NCBI RefSeq assembly: GCF_030818795.1
Contig: NZ_JAUTAY010000001.1
Coordinates: 1,488,001-1,552,000 of the forward strand
Length of the DNA stretch: 64,000 bases
Direction: 5' to 3'
From: Microbacterium sp. SORGH_AS_0862
GTDB lineage: Bacteria > Actinomycetota > Actinomycetes > Actinomycetales > Microbacteriaceae
Positions 24,206 through 31,379 of the stretch are shown in pieces. The notes under the pieces were generated by a model, which worked only from the letters and a program-made list of their open reading frames with translations, searched no databases and was not told where the DNA came from. The first letter of the stretch is position 1. The number at the start of each line of letters is the position of its first letter. Position numbers and translations under genes: made by a program.

Positions 24206-25467
24206 GCAGCCCTCTCCATGAGGACTTCCCGCTGCGCTGCCGGGTTCAGAATCTCGTCGATGATTGCGCCGCCCATGAGCGGCGGCACAGCGTTCCCGAT
24301 CTGCAAGAAGATCTTTGACCTTGAGCCGGCGAATGGGAACCCACTCGGAAATGACTGCAATGCCGCTGCTTGCTCGGCCGTGACACGAACTCCCGATGAA
24401 CGCGGGTCATCGGCATGAGCCTCCGGCACCCACTCCACCTTGTTCGAGTTGTGCCCGAACATCACGGTTGGCGCAGGTAGGTTCACGCCTCGCCTTGCGG
24501 ATCTCGCCTGGTTTCCGTTGCGGTAGACCCACTTCATGCTTCCGGCCTTGCTCGTGAGCGTCATCGCCGGCTCGGTCAACGCCCGTTCCGTGCGCGGCAG
24601 CTTGTTCCCTCTCGGCGGCTCCGCAGCGCTGCTGCCACTTGAGTAGTTGGACCGGAGTATCCACGATCGCAGCCCAGCCCCCGTCAAGGTCTGCGCGGGA
24701 TACGACGATGGCCGCGAGTGGTAGTCACCCCGCTCGCGGCCACGGGGCACCTGATTACCGACGAGTTCGAATCCACCGAACCCGAGCGCGTCGGCCATGC
24801 TGACCCAGGGAGATACACCCGGATCGAGACGTTGCGGGTCGCGCTCGTAATAGCGCGAGTGAGTCGGCGCAGGCGGCGCGGCATCGACTCCGTCCGCTCG
24901 CGCGATGAGCACGGCGCGACGGCGAGTCTGTGGCACGCCGTACTGCTCTGAGCGCAGAATGCCGACCCACACCGAGTAACCCATGTCACGCATGACGGCG
25001 GCGCATGCCTCCCACACGGGGAGTACCGGCGGAACCTGCTCCCAGGTCACGTAGGTCGGTCGGTCGCGGTGCACGTGCGCGAGTGGCGTCAAGACCAGCG
25101 CGGTGCGATCGTCCGTCTCGGCGCCGAGCGCGCGGAGCCGAGCGGGCTCCCGATAGGCTCCATCGTCGATCGCGCGCAGCACGTCGTCGAGCGCCGCGCG
25201 GCCCGCGCCCTTTCCGGCAAGGCTGAAGGACTGGCAGGGGGGCGAGGCGATCTGAAGCGCATGTTGGAACACGATCGGGTCGTCAGACAGCAGACCATCC
25301 CAGACGTCGTGATAGATCGTCTCCATACCTGCCGCCGCGCGCGATGCCCGCGCCTCGGGCATGATCTCGACGCCTCCCTCGCGGATGCCGCGAGCCTTCA
25401 GCGCCACACCCCAGCCCGTTCCCGCAAACAGATCGAGCGCTCGCACATCTTGACTGACGCCGATCAC
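24202..25467 (-). CDS. DNA (cytosine-5) methyltransferase
   Basis: A 421-residue C5 methyltransferase. The start is GTG 25467 (VIGVSQDVRALDLFAGTGWG), overlapping the previous TGA. Motif I is DLFAGTGWG; motif IV is SPPCQS with catalytic Cys78; motif VI appears as VTWEQVP (usual ENV); motif VIII is QTRRRAVLIA; motif X is GNAVPP. Between VIII and X lies the target-recognition part. No restriction enzyme is next to it, so it is a solitary phage methyltransferase, probably guarding phage DNA against host nucleases. Confidence 0.93.
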   Translation of the reverse strand: MIGVSQDVRALDLFAGTGWGVALKARGIREGGVEIMPEARASRAAAGMETIYHDVWDGLLSDDPIVFQHALQIASPPCQSFSLAGKGAGRAALDDVLRAIDDGAYREPARLRALGAETDDRTALVLTPLAHVHRDRPTYVTWEQVPPVLPVWEACAAVMRDMGYSVWVGILRSEQYGVPQTRRRAVLIARADGVDAAPPAPTHSRYYERDPQRLDPGVSPWVSMADALGFGGFELVGNQVPRGRERGDYHSRPSSYPAQTLTGAGLRSWILRSNYSSGSSAAEPPRGNKLPRTERALTEPAMTLTSKAGSMKWVYRNGNQARSARRGVNLPAPTVMFGHNSNKVEWVPEAHADDPRSSGVRVTAEQAAALQSFPSGFPFAGSRSKIFLQIGNAVPPLMGGAIIDEILNPAAQREVLMERAA

Positions 25468-25748
25468 GCGGCGTACCCCCACCCGCTCCGCTCGGGCAAC
25501 GTCCAGCGGCGCCACTCGTCGAGGTCGATGCGGTTCAGCTCGTCGGATCGACCGAGCCGCGCAGCGGCGCGCAGGATCGAGGCCCACTTGAGCCCCATCG
25601 TGTCGGCGATGAGCAGCGGGTGCGTGCCCTGATCGAGGAGGAACACGACCTCGTCGACGAGTTCCTTCCCGGTCATCGCGGTCGCGCCGCGGCGCTTCGT
25701 GCGCTCCGTGTCGAGGTTGATCAGGTTCGAGTCGTCGCTGTGGGCCAT
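25464..25748 (-). CDS. Small HTH-like protein
   Basis: A 94-residue protein from ATG 25748, with GGAAGGAAG upstream. MTGKELVDEVVFLLDQGTHP then LLIADTMGLKWASILRAAAR reads as a helix-turn-helix (a short motif used by phage and RepX-type regulators). It overlaps the HNH gene upstream by 28 bases. Confidence 0.6.
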   Translation of the reverse strand: MAHSDDSNLINLDTERTKRRGATAMTGKELVDEVVFLLDQGTHPLLIADTMGLKWASILRAAARLGRSDELNRIDLDEWRRWTLPERSGWGYAA

Positions 25749-26125
25749 CCCACCGCTTCCTTCCATGCTGCGGGATCCACCCCCTCGGCGGTCCCGTCGT
25801 CGTAGAGCACGACCCATCCGTAGAGGGCGTGCAGAATCGGCCACATGCCGGGCAAGACGCCGGACGGGACCATGAAGCCGAGCGCGGTCGCGTCGGCAGG
25901 GTTTGCGTGCGCCCATCCGTGACAGCCGGTCGTGCCGGATCCGCACATGAGGACGCCGTTTGAGACTTCGTCGCCGCCGTTACGCGAGCGCAGTAGACGG
26001 TGATGCCGTGAGCCGTTGTTCCAGATCACGACGCCGCACCGGGCGCATGCCTGCATCTCGCGGTCGTCGATGAGACGGTTCCGCTCGGCAAGCGCGCGCC
26101 CGGTGAGGATGAGACGGCCTCTCAG
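25721..26125 (-). CDS. HNH endonuclease, probable CTG start
   Basis: The HNH core (CARCGVVIWN, SRHHRLLRSRNGG, GVLMCGSGTTGCHGWAHANP) follows ATG 26056, but that ATG has no ribosome binding site and sits inside natural-looking sequence (LILTGRALAERNRLIDDREM). CTG 26125 overlaps the upstream TGA as CTGA, matching the ATGA/GTGA coupling of the neighbouring genes, and has GAGGCGAG upstream. With it the protein is 134 residues. The enzyme may be a free-standing nuclease or homing-type endonuclease. Confidence 0.75.
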   Translation of the reverse strand: MRGRLILTGRALAERNRLIDDREMQACARCGVVIWNNGSRHHRLLRSRNGGDEVSNGVLMCGSGTTGCHGWAHANPADATALGFMVPSGVLPGMWPILHALYGWVVLYDDGTAEGVDPAAWKEAVGWPTATTRT

Positions 26126-26442
26126 GGGAACGAACTCGCCTCGAGAACGCGGCCTATCTGAAGCCGCTTCGTTACGCCCGGACTGATGTACACATCGACC
26201 GTCGTCGTGTTCACCTTGGCGATGCGATGCCAGCCGTAGCGGTCGCGGACGAGCGTCGCGCCGATCAGGTCTTCACGCGTCTTCGGGCGTGCCGTGTCCG
26301 CAGCGCGCGCCTCCTGCGCCGCCCGCCTTCGCACGTCCCAGTCCGCGGCGCGCTCAGCCTTCACCACCGCCGCCGACTCGTCGACCTTCTGCTCGGTGTC
26401 GCGTGCGCGGCGCCGGTAGGCCGACACCGTGTCGCGGCGCAT
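26122..26442 (-). CDS. Hypothetical phage protein
   Basis: A 106-residue protein from ATG 26442. The basic helical N-terminus (RRDTVSAYRRRARDTEQKVD) is followed by a small beta domain (LIGATLVRDRYGWHRIAKVN) resembling a KOW or SH3-type barrel. Function unknown. Confidence 0.6.
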   Translation of the reverse strand: MRRDTVSAYRRRARDTEQKVDESAAVVKAERAADWDVRRRAAQEARAADTARPKTREDLIGATLVRDRYGWHRIAKVNTTTVDVYISPGVTKRLQIGRVLEASSFP

Positions 26443-26458
26443 CAGACAGCCCGAGGCG

Positions 26459-26614
26459 TCATGCGCCGGCCGCCTTCAGCAGACGGTCGCGCTCGCGCTT
26501 CGCCTCACCCGGTCGCGAGTGCACGACGGCGAGCTTGTCGAAGGTCGGCATCGCGTCGTAACGTGCCTGGCGCTCGGCGGCCTCGGCGCGCTTCTGGTCC
26601 TTGCTCTTTGCCAC
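26459..26614 (-). CDS. Small basic phage protein (51 aa)
   Basis: GTG 26614, overlapping the previous TAG, with GGAGGGG upstream. VAKSKDQKRAEAAERQARYD with PGEAKRERDRLLKAAGA is mostly charged helix. Function unknown. Confidence 0.55.
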   Translation of the reverse strand: MAKSKDQKRAEAAERQARYDAMPTFDKLAVVHSRPGEAKRERDRLLKAAGA

Positions 26615-27066
26615 TAGATACCCCTCCGGTGGGCGCTTCCGAGCTGCGCTTGGATGCCCTTGTTTGTATTCATCAGCCCGTAGTGCTTCGTGCTGAGTGC
26701 TTTCGAGATGTCCTCGACGTGGTGGTAGATCGCCTTTTTTGCGAGCCAGTCCCGGTACTCGGTTTCGGCGTCCGACTCGGCGAGCGCCTTCGCGACGGTG
26801 ACGGATCGCTGCACCTCGCCGTGCTTGGCAAGGGCGGCGTTCTTGCGCTTCGAGTAGGCGATCTCGGCGTCGTAGCGCTCGTTGTTCACCGCCACGAGGA
26901 AGTCGGCCAGTTCGAAGCTCAGATCTTCGATCGCGCGCATGAGCCGGTCGACCTCGGCGGGCGTCTCCGGCTTGTACTCGCGCATGCGCTCGGCACGGGC
27001 GCGGAGCTGCGTCCACCCTTCGGTGATCGGCAGCACCTCGCCCGTGCCGGGCACTGTGTACGGCAT
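26614..27066 (-). CDS. Hypothetical helical phage protein
   Basis: A 150-residue protein starting MPYTVPGTGEVLPITEGWTQ at ATG 27066. It has a long helical region (VDRLMRAIEDLSFELADFLV, then YSKRKNAALAKHGEVQRSVT) and a C-terminal SKALSTKHYGLMNTNKGIQA. It lies between recombination genes and early hypothetical genes and may belong to that module. Confidence 0.6.
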   Translation of the reverse strand: MPYTVPGTGEVLPITEGWTQLRARAERMREYKPETPAEVDRLMRAIEDLSFELADFLVAVNNERYDAEIAYSKRKNAALAKHGEVQRSVTVAKALAESDAETEYRDWLAKKAIYHHVEDISKALSTKHYGLMNTNKGIQAQLGSAHRRGI

Positions 27067-27070
27067 CCGG

Positions 27071-27838
27071 TTACGCCGCCTGCGGCTTCGGCGGTCGACG
27101 GCGCTTGCGGTCCCGCTGCGGCGGCGCGCTCGCGGTGAGCGGCTTCGACGCGCGAGCGACGGCGAGCGGCGACGGCGCGCTCGGCAGCACGATGTCGGCG
27201 GGCGTGGCCGGCGCAGCGGCAGGCGCCTTCGCGGTCAGCTCACCGATCCGCTTCGAGAACGCGCTCATCAGCGGGGCGTTGAGCTTCAGTACACCCGCCG
27301 CGCGCGCTTCGTCGTGGAGGATGTCGAGAGCCTGCGGGGTCTGCGCATTGTCGACGTCGGCGATCCAGTCGCGCGACTCCGGGACGTACTGCGCGACGTT
27401 CACCTCGAGGCGAGCCGATACCGGCGCGGGCGCCGCTCGCTTCGCGGCGATCAGCGGCTCGATGATGTCTGCGAACACCACGCGGTAGGCGTGTCGCTCG
27501 ACCTCGGCGCCGAACACCGACATCGGCTTGCGGGCGCGCGTGGCGTTCCAGTCGCGCTCACGCTCCGCCTGCTCGGGATCCGGCTCGATGATCTCGGCGT
27601 ACTCGTCCCAGGAGATCACGATCTCTCGCGGCTTCTGTCCGGCGCGCGTCACGATCACCTTCGCGGCCACCGGGTGCGCATCCGGCGTGTAGCGGGCCAC
27701 GAAGTAGGGCAGCCACTCCGTCTCGTTCTCCGCGAGGAAGAGCGGCCCCTCGATGCCCTCGAGCTGGCCGGATGTCTGCACCGCGGCGCGGGCTTCGGCG
27801 ACCCCCAGCCCCTTGGCTTCGTCGTTGGTGTCGGTCAC
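27071..27838 (-). CDS. Possible RecT/Bet-type ssDNA annealing protein
   Basis: A 255-residue protein from GTG 27838. The central segment (WLPYFVARYTPDAHPVAAKV, IVTRAGQKPREIVISWDEYA, then WNATRARKPMSVFGAEVERH) follows the Bet/RecT plan: a strand pair, the W-x-x-x-P-M-x-x-x-x-A-x-x-x-A-x-R-x-x-F stretch and a basic C-terminal tail. It is one gene away from a YqaJ exonuclease, the usual two-component recombination pair. The N-terminal core is shorter than in most RecT proteins, so the call is tentative. Confidence 0.5.
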   Translation of the reverse strand: MTDTNDEAKGLGVAEARAAVQTSGQLEGIEGPLFLAENETEWLPYFVARYTPDAHPVAAKVIVTRAGQKPREIVISWDEYAEIIEPDPEQAERERDWNATRARKPMSVFGAEVERHAYRVVFADIIEPLIAAKRAAPAPVSARLEVNVAQYVPESRDWIADVDNAQTPQALDILHDEARAAGVLKLNAPLMSAFSKRIGELTAKAPAAAPATPADIVLPSAPSPLAVARASKPLTASAPPQRDRKRRRPPKPQAA

Positions 27839-28218
27839 GCGGCCACCTTTCCGAGGGTCGGGATGAGGCCCGCGGGCAACGGGCGGCGCGGCGGCAGCGT
27901 GCGCGGCTGCGCCGACTGCTGCGGCTTGCGCATCGGGATGATGCGGGCGAAGCGCTCGTTGAACTCGTGCGCCTTGAGCGTGTGCACGGTGTCGGGGTCG
28001 TGCCGATACCGGAACTGCACCGAGCGGCGGTTGCGCTGCGGGTCGGTGAGCACGATGCCGATGCTGTCGGTGCCGTATGGGCGGAAGCGGTCGCGGCGGC
28101 GGAAGCGGAGGCGCTTCGGCGGCTGGTACTCGTCGGGCACGCCGCGCTCCTCCGGGGCGGTGGGCGCGAGTTCGGCGATGCCGAGAGCGGCGGCTACGGT
28201 GGTCGTGAGACGGGTCAT
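27835..28218 (-). CDS. Hypothetical phage protein
   Basis: A 127-residue protein from ATG 28218 (ATGA). It contains KRLRFRRRDRFRPYGTDSIG and SVQFRYRHDPDTVHTLKAHE, beta-rich and basic, with a Pro/Arg tail. It lies between the possible annealing protein and the exonuclease. Function unknown. Confidence 0.55.
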   Translation of the reverse strand: MTRLTTTVAAALGIAELAPTAPEERGVPDEYQPPKRLRFRRRDRFRPYGTDSIGIVLTDPQRNRRSVQFRYRHDPDTVHTLKAHEFNERFARIIPMRKPQQSAQPRTLPPRRPLPAGLIPTLGKVAA

Positions 28219-28397
28219 GCTGCGGACTCCTCCGGGTACTTGCTCAGGGCGCGCTCGATGCGCACGTTGCGGCGACGCACCTGGCGGGCCGTGCGGGCAT
28301 CCTGCTGCGCCGCACGACGTCGCGCCGCGCGGTTCTGCGGGATCAGCTCGACGACGGGCTTCTCAGCGGTTGCGGTCGGGGTCTTGTCGCCGTTCAC
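28215..28397 (-). CDS. Small basic protein (60 aa)
   Basis: GTG 28397 overlaps the exonuclease stop (GTGA). VNGDKTPTATAEKPVVELIP precedes an Arg-rich helix (NRAARRRAAQQDARTARQVR). Possibly nucleic-acid-binding. Function unknown. Confidence 0.55.
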   Translation of the reverse strand: MNGDKTPTATAEKPVVELIPQNRAARRRAAQQDARTARQVRRRNVRIERALSKYPEESAA

Positions 28398-29326
28398 GCG
28401 GCCTCCTTGATCTGTGCCGGCTCCTCCGCGGCCGGCGGCGCGATGCGCAGCGAGGTTCGCTGCTTCGGCTTGCGGTAGTCCTTCTGCGCGGCCTCCCACG
28501 CCGCGTAGGCGTCCGGGCTCGCCTTCATCCAGGCGGCCTTGTCGAACTCACTCGACGTCGAGACGGTGAAGCTCAGCGACCCCTCGGGAACGTTGAGCTT
28601 GAGCCCCTTCTCGGCCCGTTCGGGTTCGGCGGCGATGAACTCGCGAATCAGTCGATCCGTCTCGTCGATCTCCGCTTTCGCGGCGACGTTGCGGGCGATG
28701 AGTTCGCGGATCTCGAGCGGCACGCCGGCCTCGTCGAACTCGGGGCGGCCGGCATCGACCCAGGCGAGGTAGTCGTCGGCGGCGGCGATGAGCCGCGCCG
28801 TCTCGTCGGCGTCGAGCGGGATCTCGATCAACTCGGGCTCGATCGTGAGCGGCTGCCCCTCCTCGTCGACCTCCCAGTGCGCGAGCGCGGCATAGCCGGC
28901 GCCGAGCACGTACGCCTGCCAGTAGATGTCGCGGAGGATCTTCAGCGGGACACCGGTCGCCCACGAGCCGGAGTGCGTCTTGATCTCGACGAGGGCTCCC
29001 TCGCCGTCGACCCACTCGTAGGCATCGGGGGTGGCGAGGTGGCGGCGGTTCTCGCCGTGCGCGTACAGGGTGCCCGATTCGGGAATGCCGAGGCTGCGCT
29101 CGACCCACTCGAGCACGACAGGCTCGAGCACGTGGCCGCGTTCGGTGTGCTGATTGCCGTGGAACCGGCCCTCGCCCTGCTTCTCGGCGTAGATCTGCTG
29201 TTTCGTGCGGATGCCGCCGGAGATGAGGCGCACGACGTCGGTCTTCGTGACGCCGGAGCGGCGCCCCTTGTGCCACGCGTTCTCGTCCTTGGAGCTGACG
29301 AGCGCGATCGGCTTGGTGATGGTCAT
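28394..29326 (-). CDS. YqaJ-type viral exonuclease
   Basis: A 310-residue protein from ATG 29326. It has the YqaJ/lambda-exonuclease plan: SKDENAWHKGRRSGVTKTDV (the R-x-x-G-x-T-x-S/T-D-x-x recognition helix), GHVLEPVVLEWV (catalytic Glu), TPDAYEWVDGEGALVEIKTH (D...E-x-K active site) and YWQAYVLGAGYAALAHW. It resects double-stranded ends, and the annealing protein two genes downstream would use the product. Confidence 0.88.
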   Translation of the reverse strand: MTITKPIALVSSKDENAWHKGRRSGVTKTDVVRLISGGIRTKQQIYAEKQGEGRFHGNQHTERGHVLEPVVLEWVERSLGIPESGTLYAHGENRRHLATPDAYEWVDGEGALVEIKTHSGSWATGVPLKILRDIYWQAYVLGAGYAALAHWEVDEEGQPLTIEPELIEIPLDADETARLIAAADDYLAWVDAGRPEFDEAGVPLEIRELIARNVAAKAEIDETDRLIREFIAAEPERAEKGLKLNVPEGSLSFTVSTSSEFDKAAWMKASPDAYAAWEAAQKDYRKPKQRTSLRIAPPAAEEPAQIKEAA

Positions 29327-29334
29327 GTGTCCTC

Positions 29335-29445
29335 TCAGGTGGCAGGGCGACTCGGGTCGTCGTCATCGAAATGTCCATCCGTGAGCCACGCCCACACGAG
29401 GATCACCGCGACGAGCCCGACGATTACGGAGTACGGATCGGGCAT
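29335..29445 (-). CDS. Single-span membrane peptide (36 aa)
   Basis: ATG 29445 overlaps the upstream stop (TGATG). MPDPYSVIVGLVAVILVWAW followed by LTDGHFDDDDPSRPAT is one membrane helix with an acidic tail. Too short for family assignment, but the coupling and the sharp hydrophobic segment support it. Confidence 0.5.
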   Translation of the reverse strand: MPDPYSVIVGLVAVILVWAWLTDGHFDDDDPSRPAT

Positions 29446-29870
29446 CAGGCGACCTTCGACAGCAGCAGCAGCTCGAGCGAGTGCTGGTCGTAGAGACGTT
29501 CCAGCAGCGGCCGCTCAGTCGCGGGGATGACCCCCACCGGGTGCTCGGGATCGTCGCCGTAGCGGGCCACCCACTCACGCGACAAGATCGACGTGAGCCT
29601 GCCGGTCGCCTTCACGAGCGCCGCCGACTGGAATCCCCGCTCGGCGAGGAACGACACGACACTGAGCGTTCCCGGCGGATCGACGATCGGCGGGAGCGGC
29701 TGCTCGACCGGCTCCGGCGCCGTCGACTGCGTCGCGCCACCCGATGCGCGGAACGGTCGCAGCTCCTCGGCGATCTCCTCGGCGAGCGCGCGCCGCTTGT
29801 CGGCGCTCATGTAGGGCGCGATCTTCGCGAACGCCGCAGCACGACGCTCGACTGCGATTCGGATGCTCAC
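29445..29870 (-). CDS. Hypothetical phage protein
   Basis: A 141-residue protein from GTG 29870 (GTGA). VSIRIAVERRAAAFAKIAPY leads to a Pro-rich linker, then LSVVSFLAERGFQSAALVKA and WVARYGDDPEHPVGVIPATE, which may be a small winged-helix or tRNA-ligase-like fold. No family recognised. Confidence 0.55.
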   Translation of the reverse strand: MSIRIAVERRAAAFAKIAPYMSADKRRALAEEIAEELRPFRASGGATQSTAPEPVEQPLPPIVDPPGTLSVVSFLAERGFQSAALVKATGRLTSILSREWVARYGDDPEHPVGVIPATERPLLERLYDQHSLELLLLSKVA

Positions 29871-30079
29871 GCTGCGAACCCCTCTCGGTAGCGCGGCGTC
29901 TGCCGCATGATGTTGACGGTCGCGCGGTGTCGCGCTTCCTGCCGGTCGAGGAACGCTGCGCGCTCCTCCCACTGCTCGACGGTCATCCCGTGCCGCGCCG
30001 CCACCAGCTCGAGGGCGGCGCGGGTCGTGTCGGGCTCTGTCTGGGGCGCCACGGTGGGCGCGGGTGCAACGGTGCTCAC
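29867..30079 (-). CDS. Small early phage protein (70 aa)
   Basis: GTG 30079 with AAAGGACGGGG upstream, the first gene of the leftward early operon. The segment LELVAARHGMTVEQWEERAA FLDRQEARHRATVNI is helical and may be a small DNA-binding unit. Function unknown. Confidence 0.55.
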   Translation of the reverse strand: MSTVAPAPTVAPQTEPDTTRAALELVAARHGMTVEQWEERAAFLDRQEARHRATVNIMRQTPRYREGFAA

Positions 30080-30123
30080 GGCCCCGTCCTTTCGTCATGG
30101 GCTCGCCTGCTGCTCACCCCCGT

Positions 30124-30189
30124 GCCCTGAGCGGGAGTCGAACCCGCGCAGTGCCGACGTCGGACCTGTGTCCACCGGTCGGTCAGGGC
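30124..30189 (-). other. tRNA-like element with shortened anticodon arm
   Basis: On the minus strand the ends pair as an acceptor stem (GCCCTGA with TCAGGGC), a D-type stem (GACC/GGTC) and a perfect T arm (GCGGG, TTCGACT, CCCGC) are present. Only about 15 bases are left for the anticodon arm and variable loop, where about 22 are needed, and they do not form a 5-bp stem. It is 66 bases long. It is either a degenerate tRNA or a tRNA mimic at the head of the early operon. No isotype is assigned. Confidence 0.5.
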
Positions 30190-30502
30190 GTGGGATCTGC
30201 ACGCCACACGGCGCGACACCTCGGAAGGGCGCAAGAGGCCGGTCGTCCCGGCATTCCGTCCGATGGAGGCTGCGCGCGTGTTCGGTGCACTGATCCCTCG
30301 TCCCCTCACCTGTCGTCCTGAACACGTCCGTTGGTTTGCCCCGCGCGTCATCGCGTTTCGTGTCCGTTTTGGGAGCGGCCGACGCTAAGCGCGTGACGAG
30401 CCGAGTTCCCCGTATCCCTCGGTGAGGGTTATCCCTGTGGAGTTGTCAAAGTGCGGATGCGTGCCAGCGATACGGCCCTGAATCGGCCTGCTGGTAGCTG
30501 GC
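30190..30502. other. Gene-free stretch upstream of the early operon
   Basis: About 310 bases between the tRNA-like element and the end of the immunity genes. It likely holds the leftward early promoter. A perfect -35 TTGACA (minus strand, 30449-30444) is visible, but no -10 stands at the usual distance; GATAAC lies only 10 bases on. A small hairpin CCCTC-GGT-GAGGG is near 30415. No other structure is seen. Confidence 0.4.
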
Positions 30503-30676
30503 CTAAGCGGCCACCGGGAGCGGCATCGCGCGTAGTTCGCGGATGCGCGCTTCGAGCGCTTCGAGCGACGGGCCTCCGACGCGGTGCGCGCGCTTGGCGT
30601 GCTCCTCGACGGTCAGCTTCGACAGTTCGGCGTAGTCGTCCGACATGCGACGCCGGAAGCGCTCGACAGGGTTCAC
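30503..30676 (-). CDS. Small protein coupled to HTH gene (57 aa)
   Basis: GTG 30676 overlaps the HTH gene stop (GTGA) and runs to TAG 30503. VNPVERFRRRMSDDYAELSK, then KRAHRVGGPSLEALEARIRE. Mostly helical and basic. It would be co-translated with the HTH protein and may modulate it. Confidence 0.6.
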   Translation of the reverse strand: MNPVERFRRRMSDDYAELSKLTVEEHAKRAHRVGGPSLEALEARIRELRAMPLPVAA

Positions 30677-30906
30677 GATGCGCGCCTCGCCTGCTCAGCG
30701 ATGAGCTGCGCCGGGGTCTTGCCGAGCGACGCTGCGAGCGACGCGGCCTCTCCCACCGTCAGCTCACCCTTGCGGCGGATCATGCGCATGATCGGAGACG
30801 CACTCACGTGCGCCGCTTTCGCCAGCGAAGAGCGCTTCACGCCCTCCGCGTCTGCGATTGCTCGAACTGCGTCCGCGCCCTGTGTCGCTGCCCTCTTGGT
30901 GACCAT
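30673..30906 (-). CDS. HTH regulator (XRE-like), divergent from repressor
   Basis: A 77-residue protein. ATG 30906 (MVTKRAATQGADAVRAIADA) is preferred over an ATG six codons up because a -10-like TACGGT ends six bases before it, giving a leaderless transcript. The HTH is KRSSLAKAAHVSASPIMRMI with ELTVGEAASLAASLGKTPAQ. It is the likely Cro or early regulator, transcribed leftward with the early genes. Confidence 0.7.
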   Translation of the reverse strand: MVTKRAATQGADAVRAIADAEGVKRSSLAKAAHVSASPIMRMIRRKGELTVGEAASLAASLGKTPAQLIAEQARRAS

Positions 30907-30999
30907 GCGGATACCGTAGCACACCGTTTGGTCACCGTGTGGTCATTTCTCGTCGTCGAGTGGTGACCAGAGTTATCCGTATGGGCCTATAGTTATCCG
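30907..30999. promoter_or_regulatory. Divergent promoter-operator of the immunity region
   Basis: Plus strand: TGACCA (30964-30969), 18-base spacer, TATAGT (30988-30993), 7 bases, ATG 31001. Minus strand: TACGGT (30918-30913), 6 bases, ATG 30906; its -35 is poor. Both starts carry the shared string TATCCGCATGG, and another copy (TATCCGTATGG) is at about 30974. TGGTCA-type boxes occur near 30929, 30940 and (inverted) 30961. This is the expected layout of a repressor/Cro switch with leaderless mRNAs. Assignment of boxes to proteins is inference. Confidence 0.65.
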
Positions 31000-31000
31000 C

Positions 31001-31252
31001 ATGGCGTCTTATGCAGCCCGCTTCAATGCGGCAGTAGCGGCCGAACTACGCGGAGAGCGCGGAGCCCAGCAGATAACCGTCGAAGCCCTCGCAGAGAAGG
31101 CCGGCATGGTTAAGGGCACGCTCCTGCGCTACCTCAACGGCAAGCGGGATATCCCCGTCCCCGCGCTCGCTGAGATCTGCCAGGCACTCGGGGTTGATCC
31201 AGGCGACGTGCTCGACAAGGCATCCGCGCGCGTAGCAGCGCAGCAGGTTTGA
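31001..31252 (+). CDS. XRE-family HTH repressor
   Basis: An 83-residue protein from ATG 31001. The HTH is clear: ITVEALAEKAGMVKGTLLRY followed by LNGKRDIPVPALAEICQALG. It has no C-terminal protease or oligomerisation domain. It reads toward the integrase and away from the lytic genes, as a lysogenic repressor would. TATAGT seven bases before the ATG points to a leaderless mRNA. Confidence 0.8.
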   Translation: MASYAARFNAAVAAELRGERGAQQITVEALAEKAGMVKGTLLRYLNGKRDIPVPALAEICQALGVDPGDVLDKASARVAAQQV

Positions 31253-31309
31253 CGGCTTCACGCCGATCTTTGCCGCGAACTCGCCCACCTGGCCTACCGT
31301 CAGAGTCAT
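31230..31309 (-). pseudogene. Remnant of an HTH gene, antisense to repressor 3' end
   Basis: ATG 31309 has GGGGGAG upstream and reads MTLTVGQVGEFAAKIGVKPS then NLLRCYARG. This matches in pattern the C-terminal half of the HTH protein at 30673-30906 (ELTVGEAASLAASLGKTPAQ then LIAEQAR). The open frame continues to 31046 but only as antisense of the repressor. It looks like a fragment of a second, related regulator left by recombination. It could still be a short peptide. Confidence 0.45.
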
Positions 31310-31379
31310 GTCTCCCCCATAGTTTCGAACTGATGTTCGATACTGTCTTACCCATCAGACACTCGCAACCGGGAGACGC

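Noticed and set aside
26882-29530. 882-codon plus-strand open frame
   Set aside because: Low-complexity Arg/Gly/Val sequence antisense to several coupled early genes; typical shadow in GC-rich DNA.
30064-30321. Plus-strand frame containing LSGSRTRAVP
   Set aside because: Typical translation of a T-arm sequence; it lies over the tRNA-like element and not a gene.
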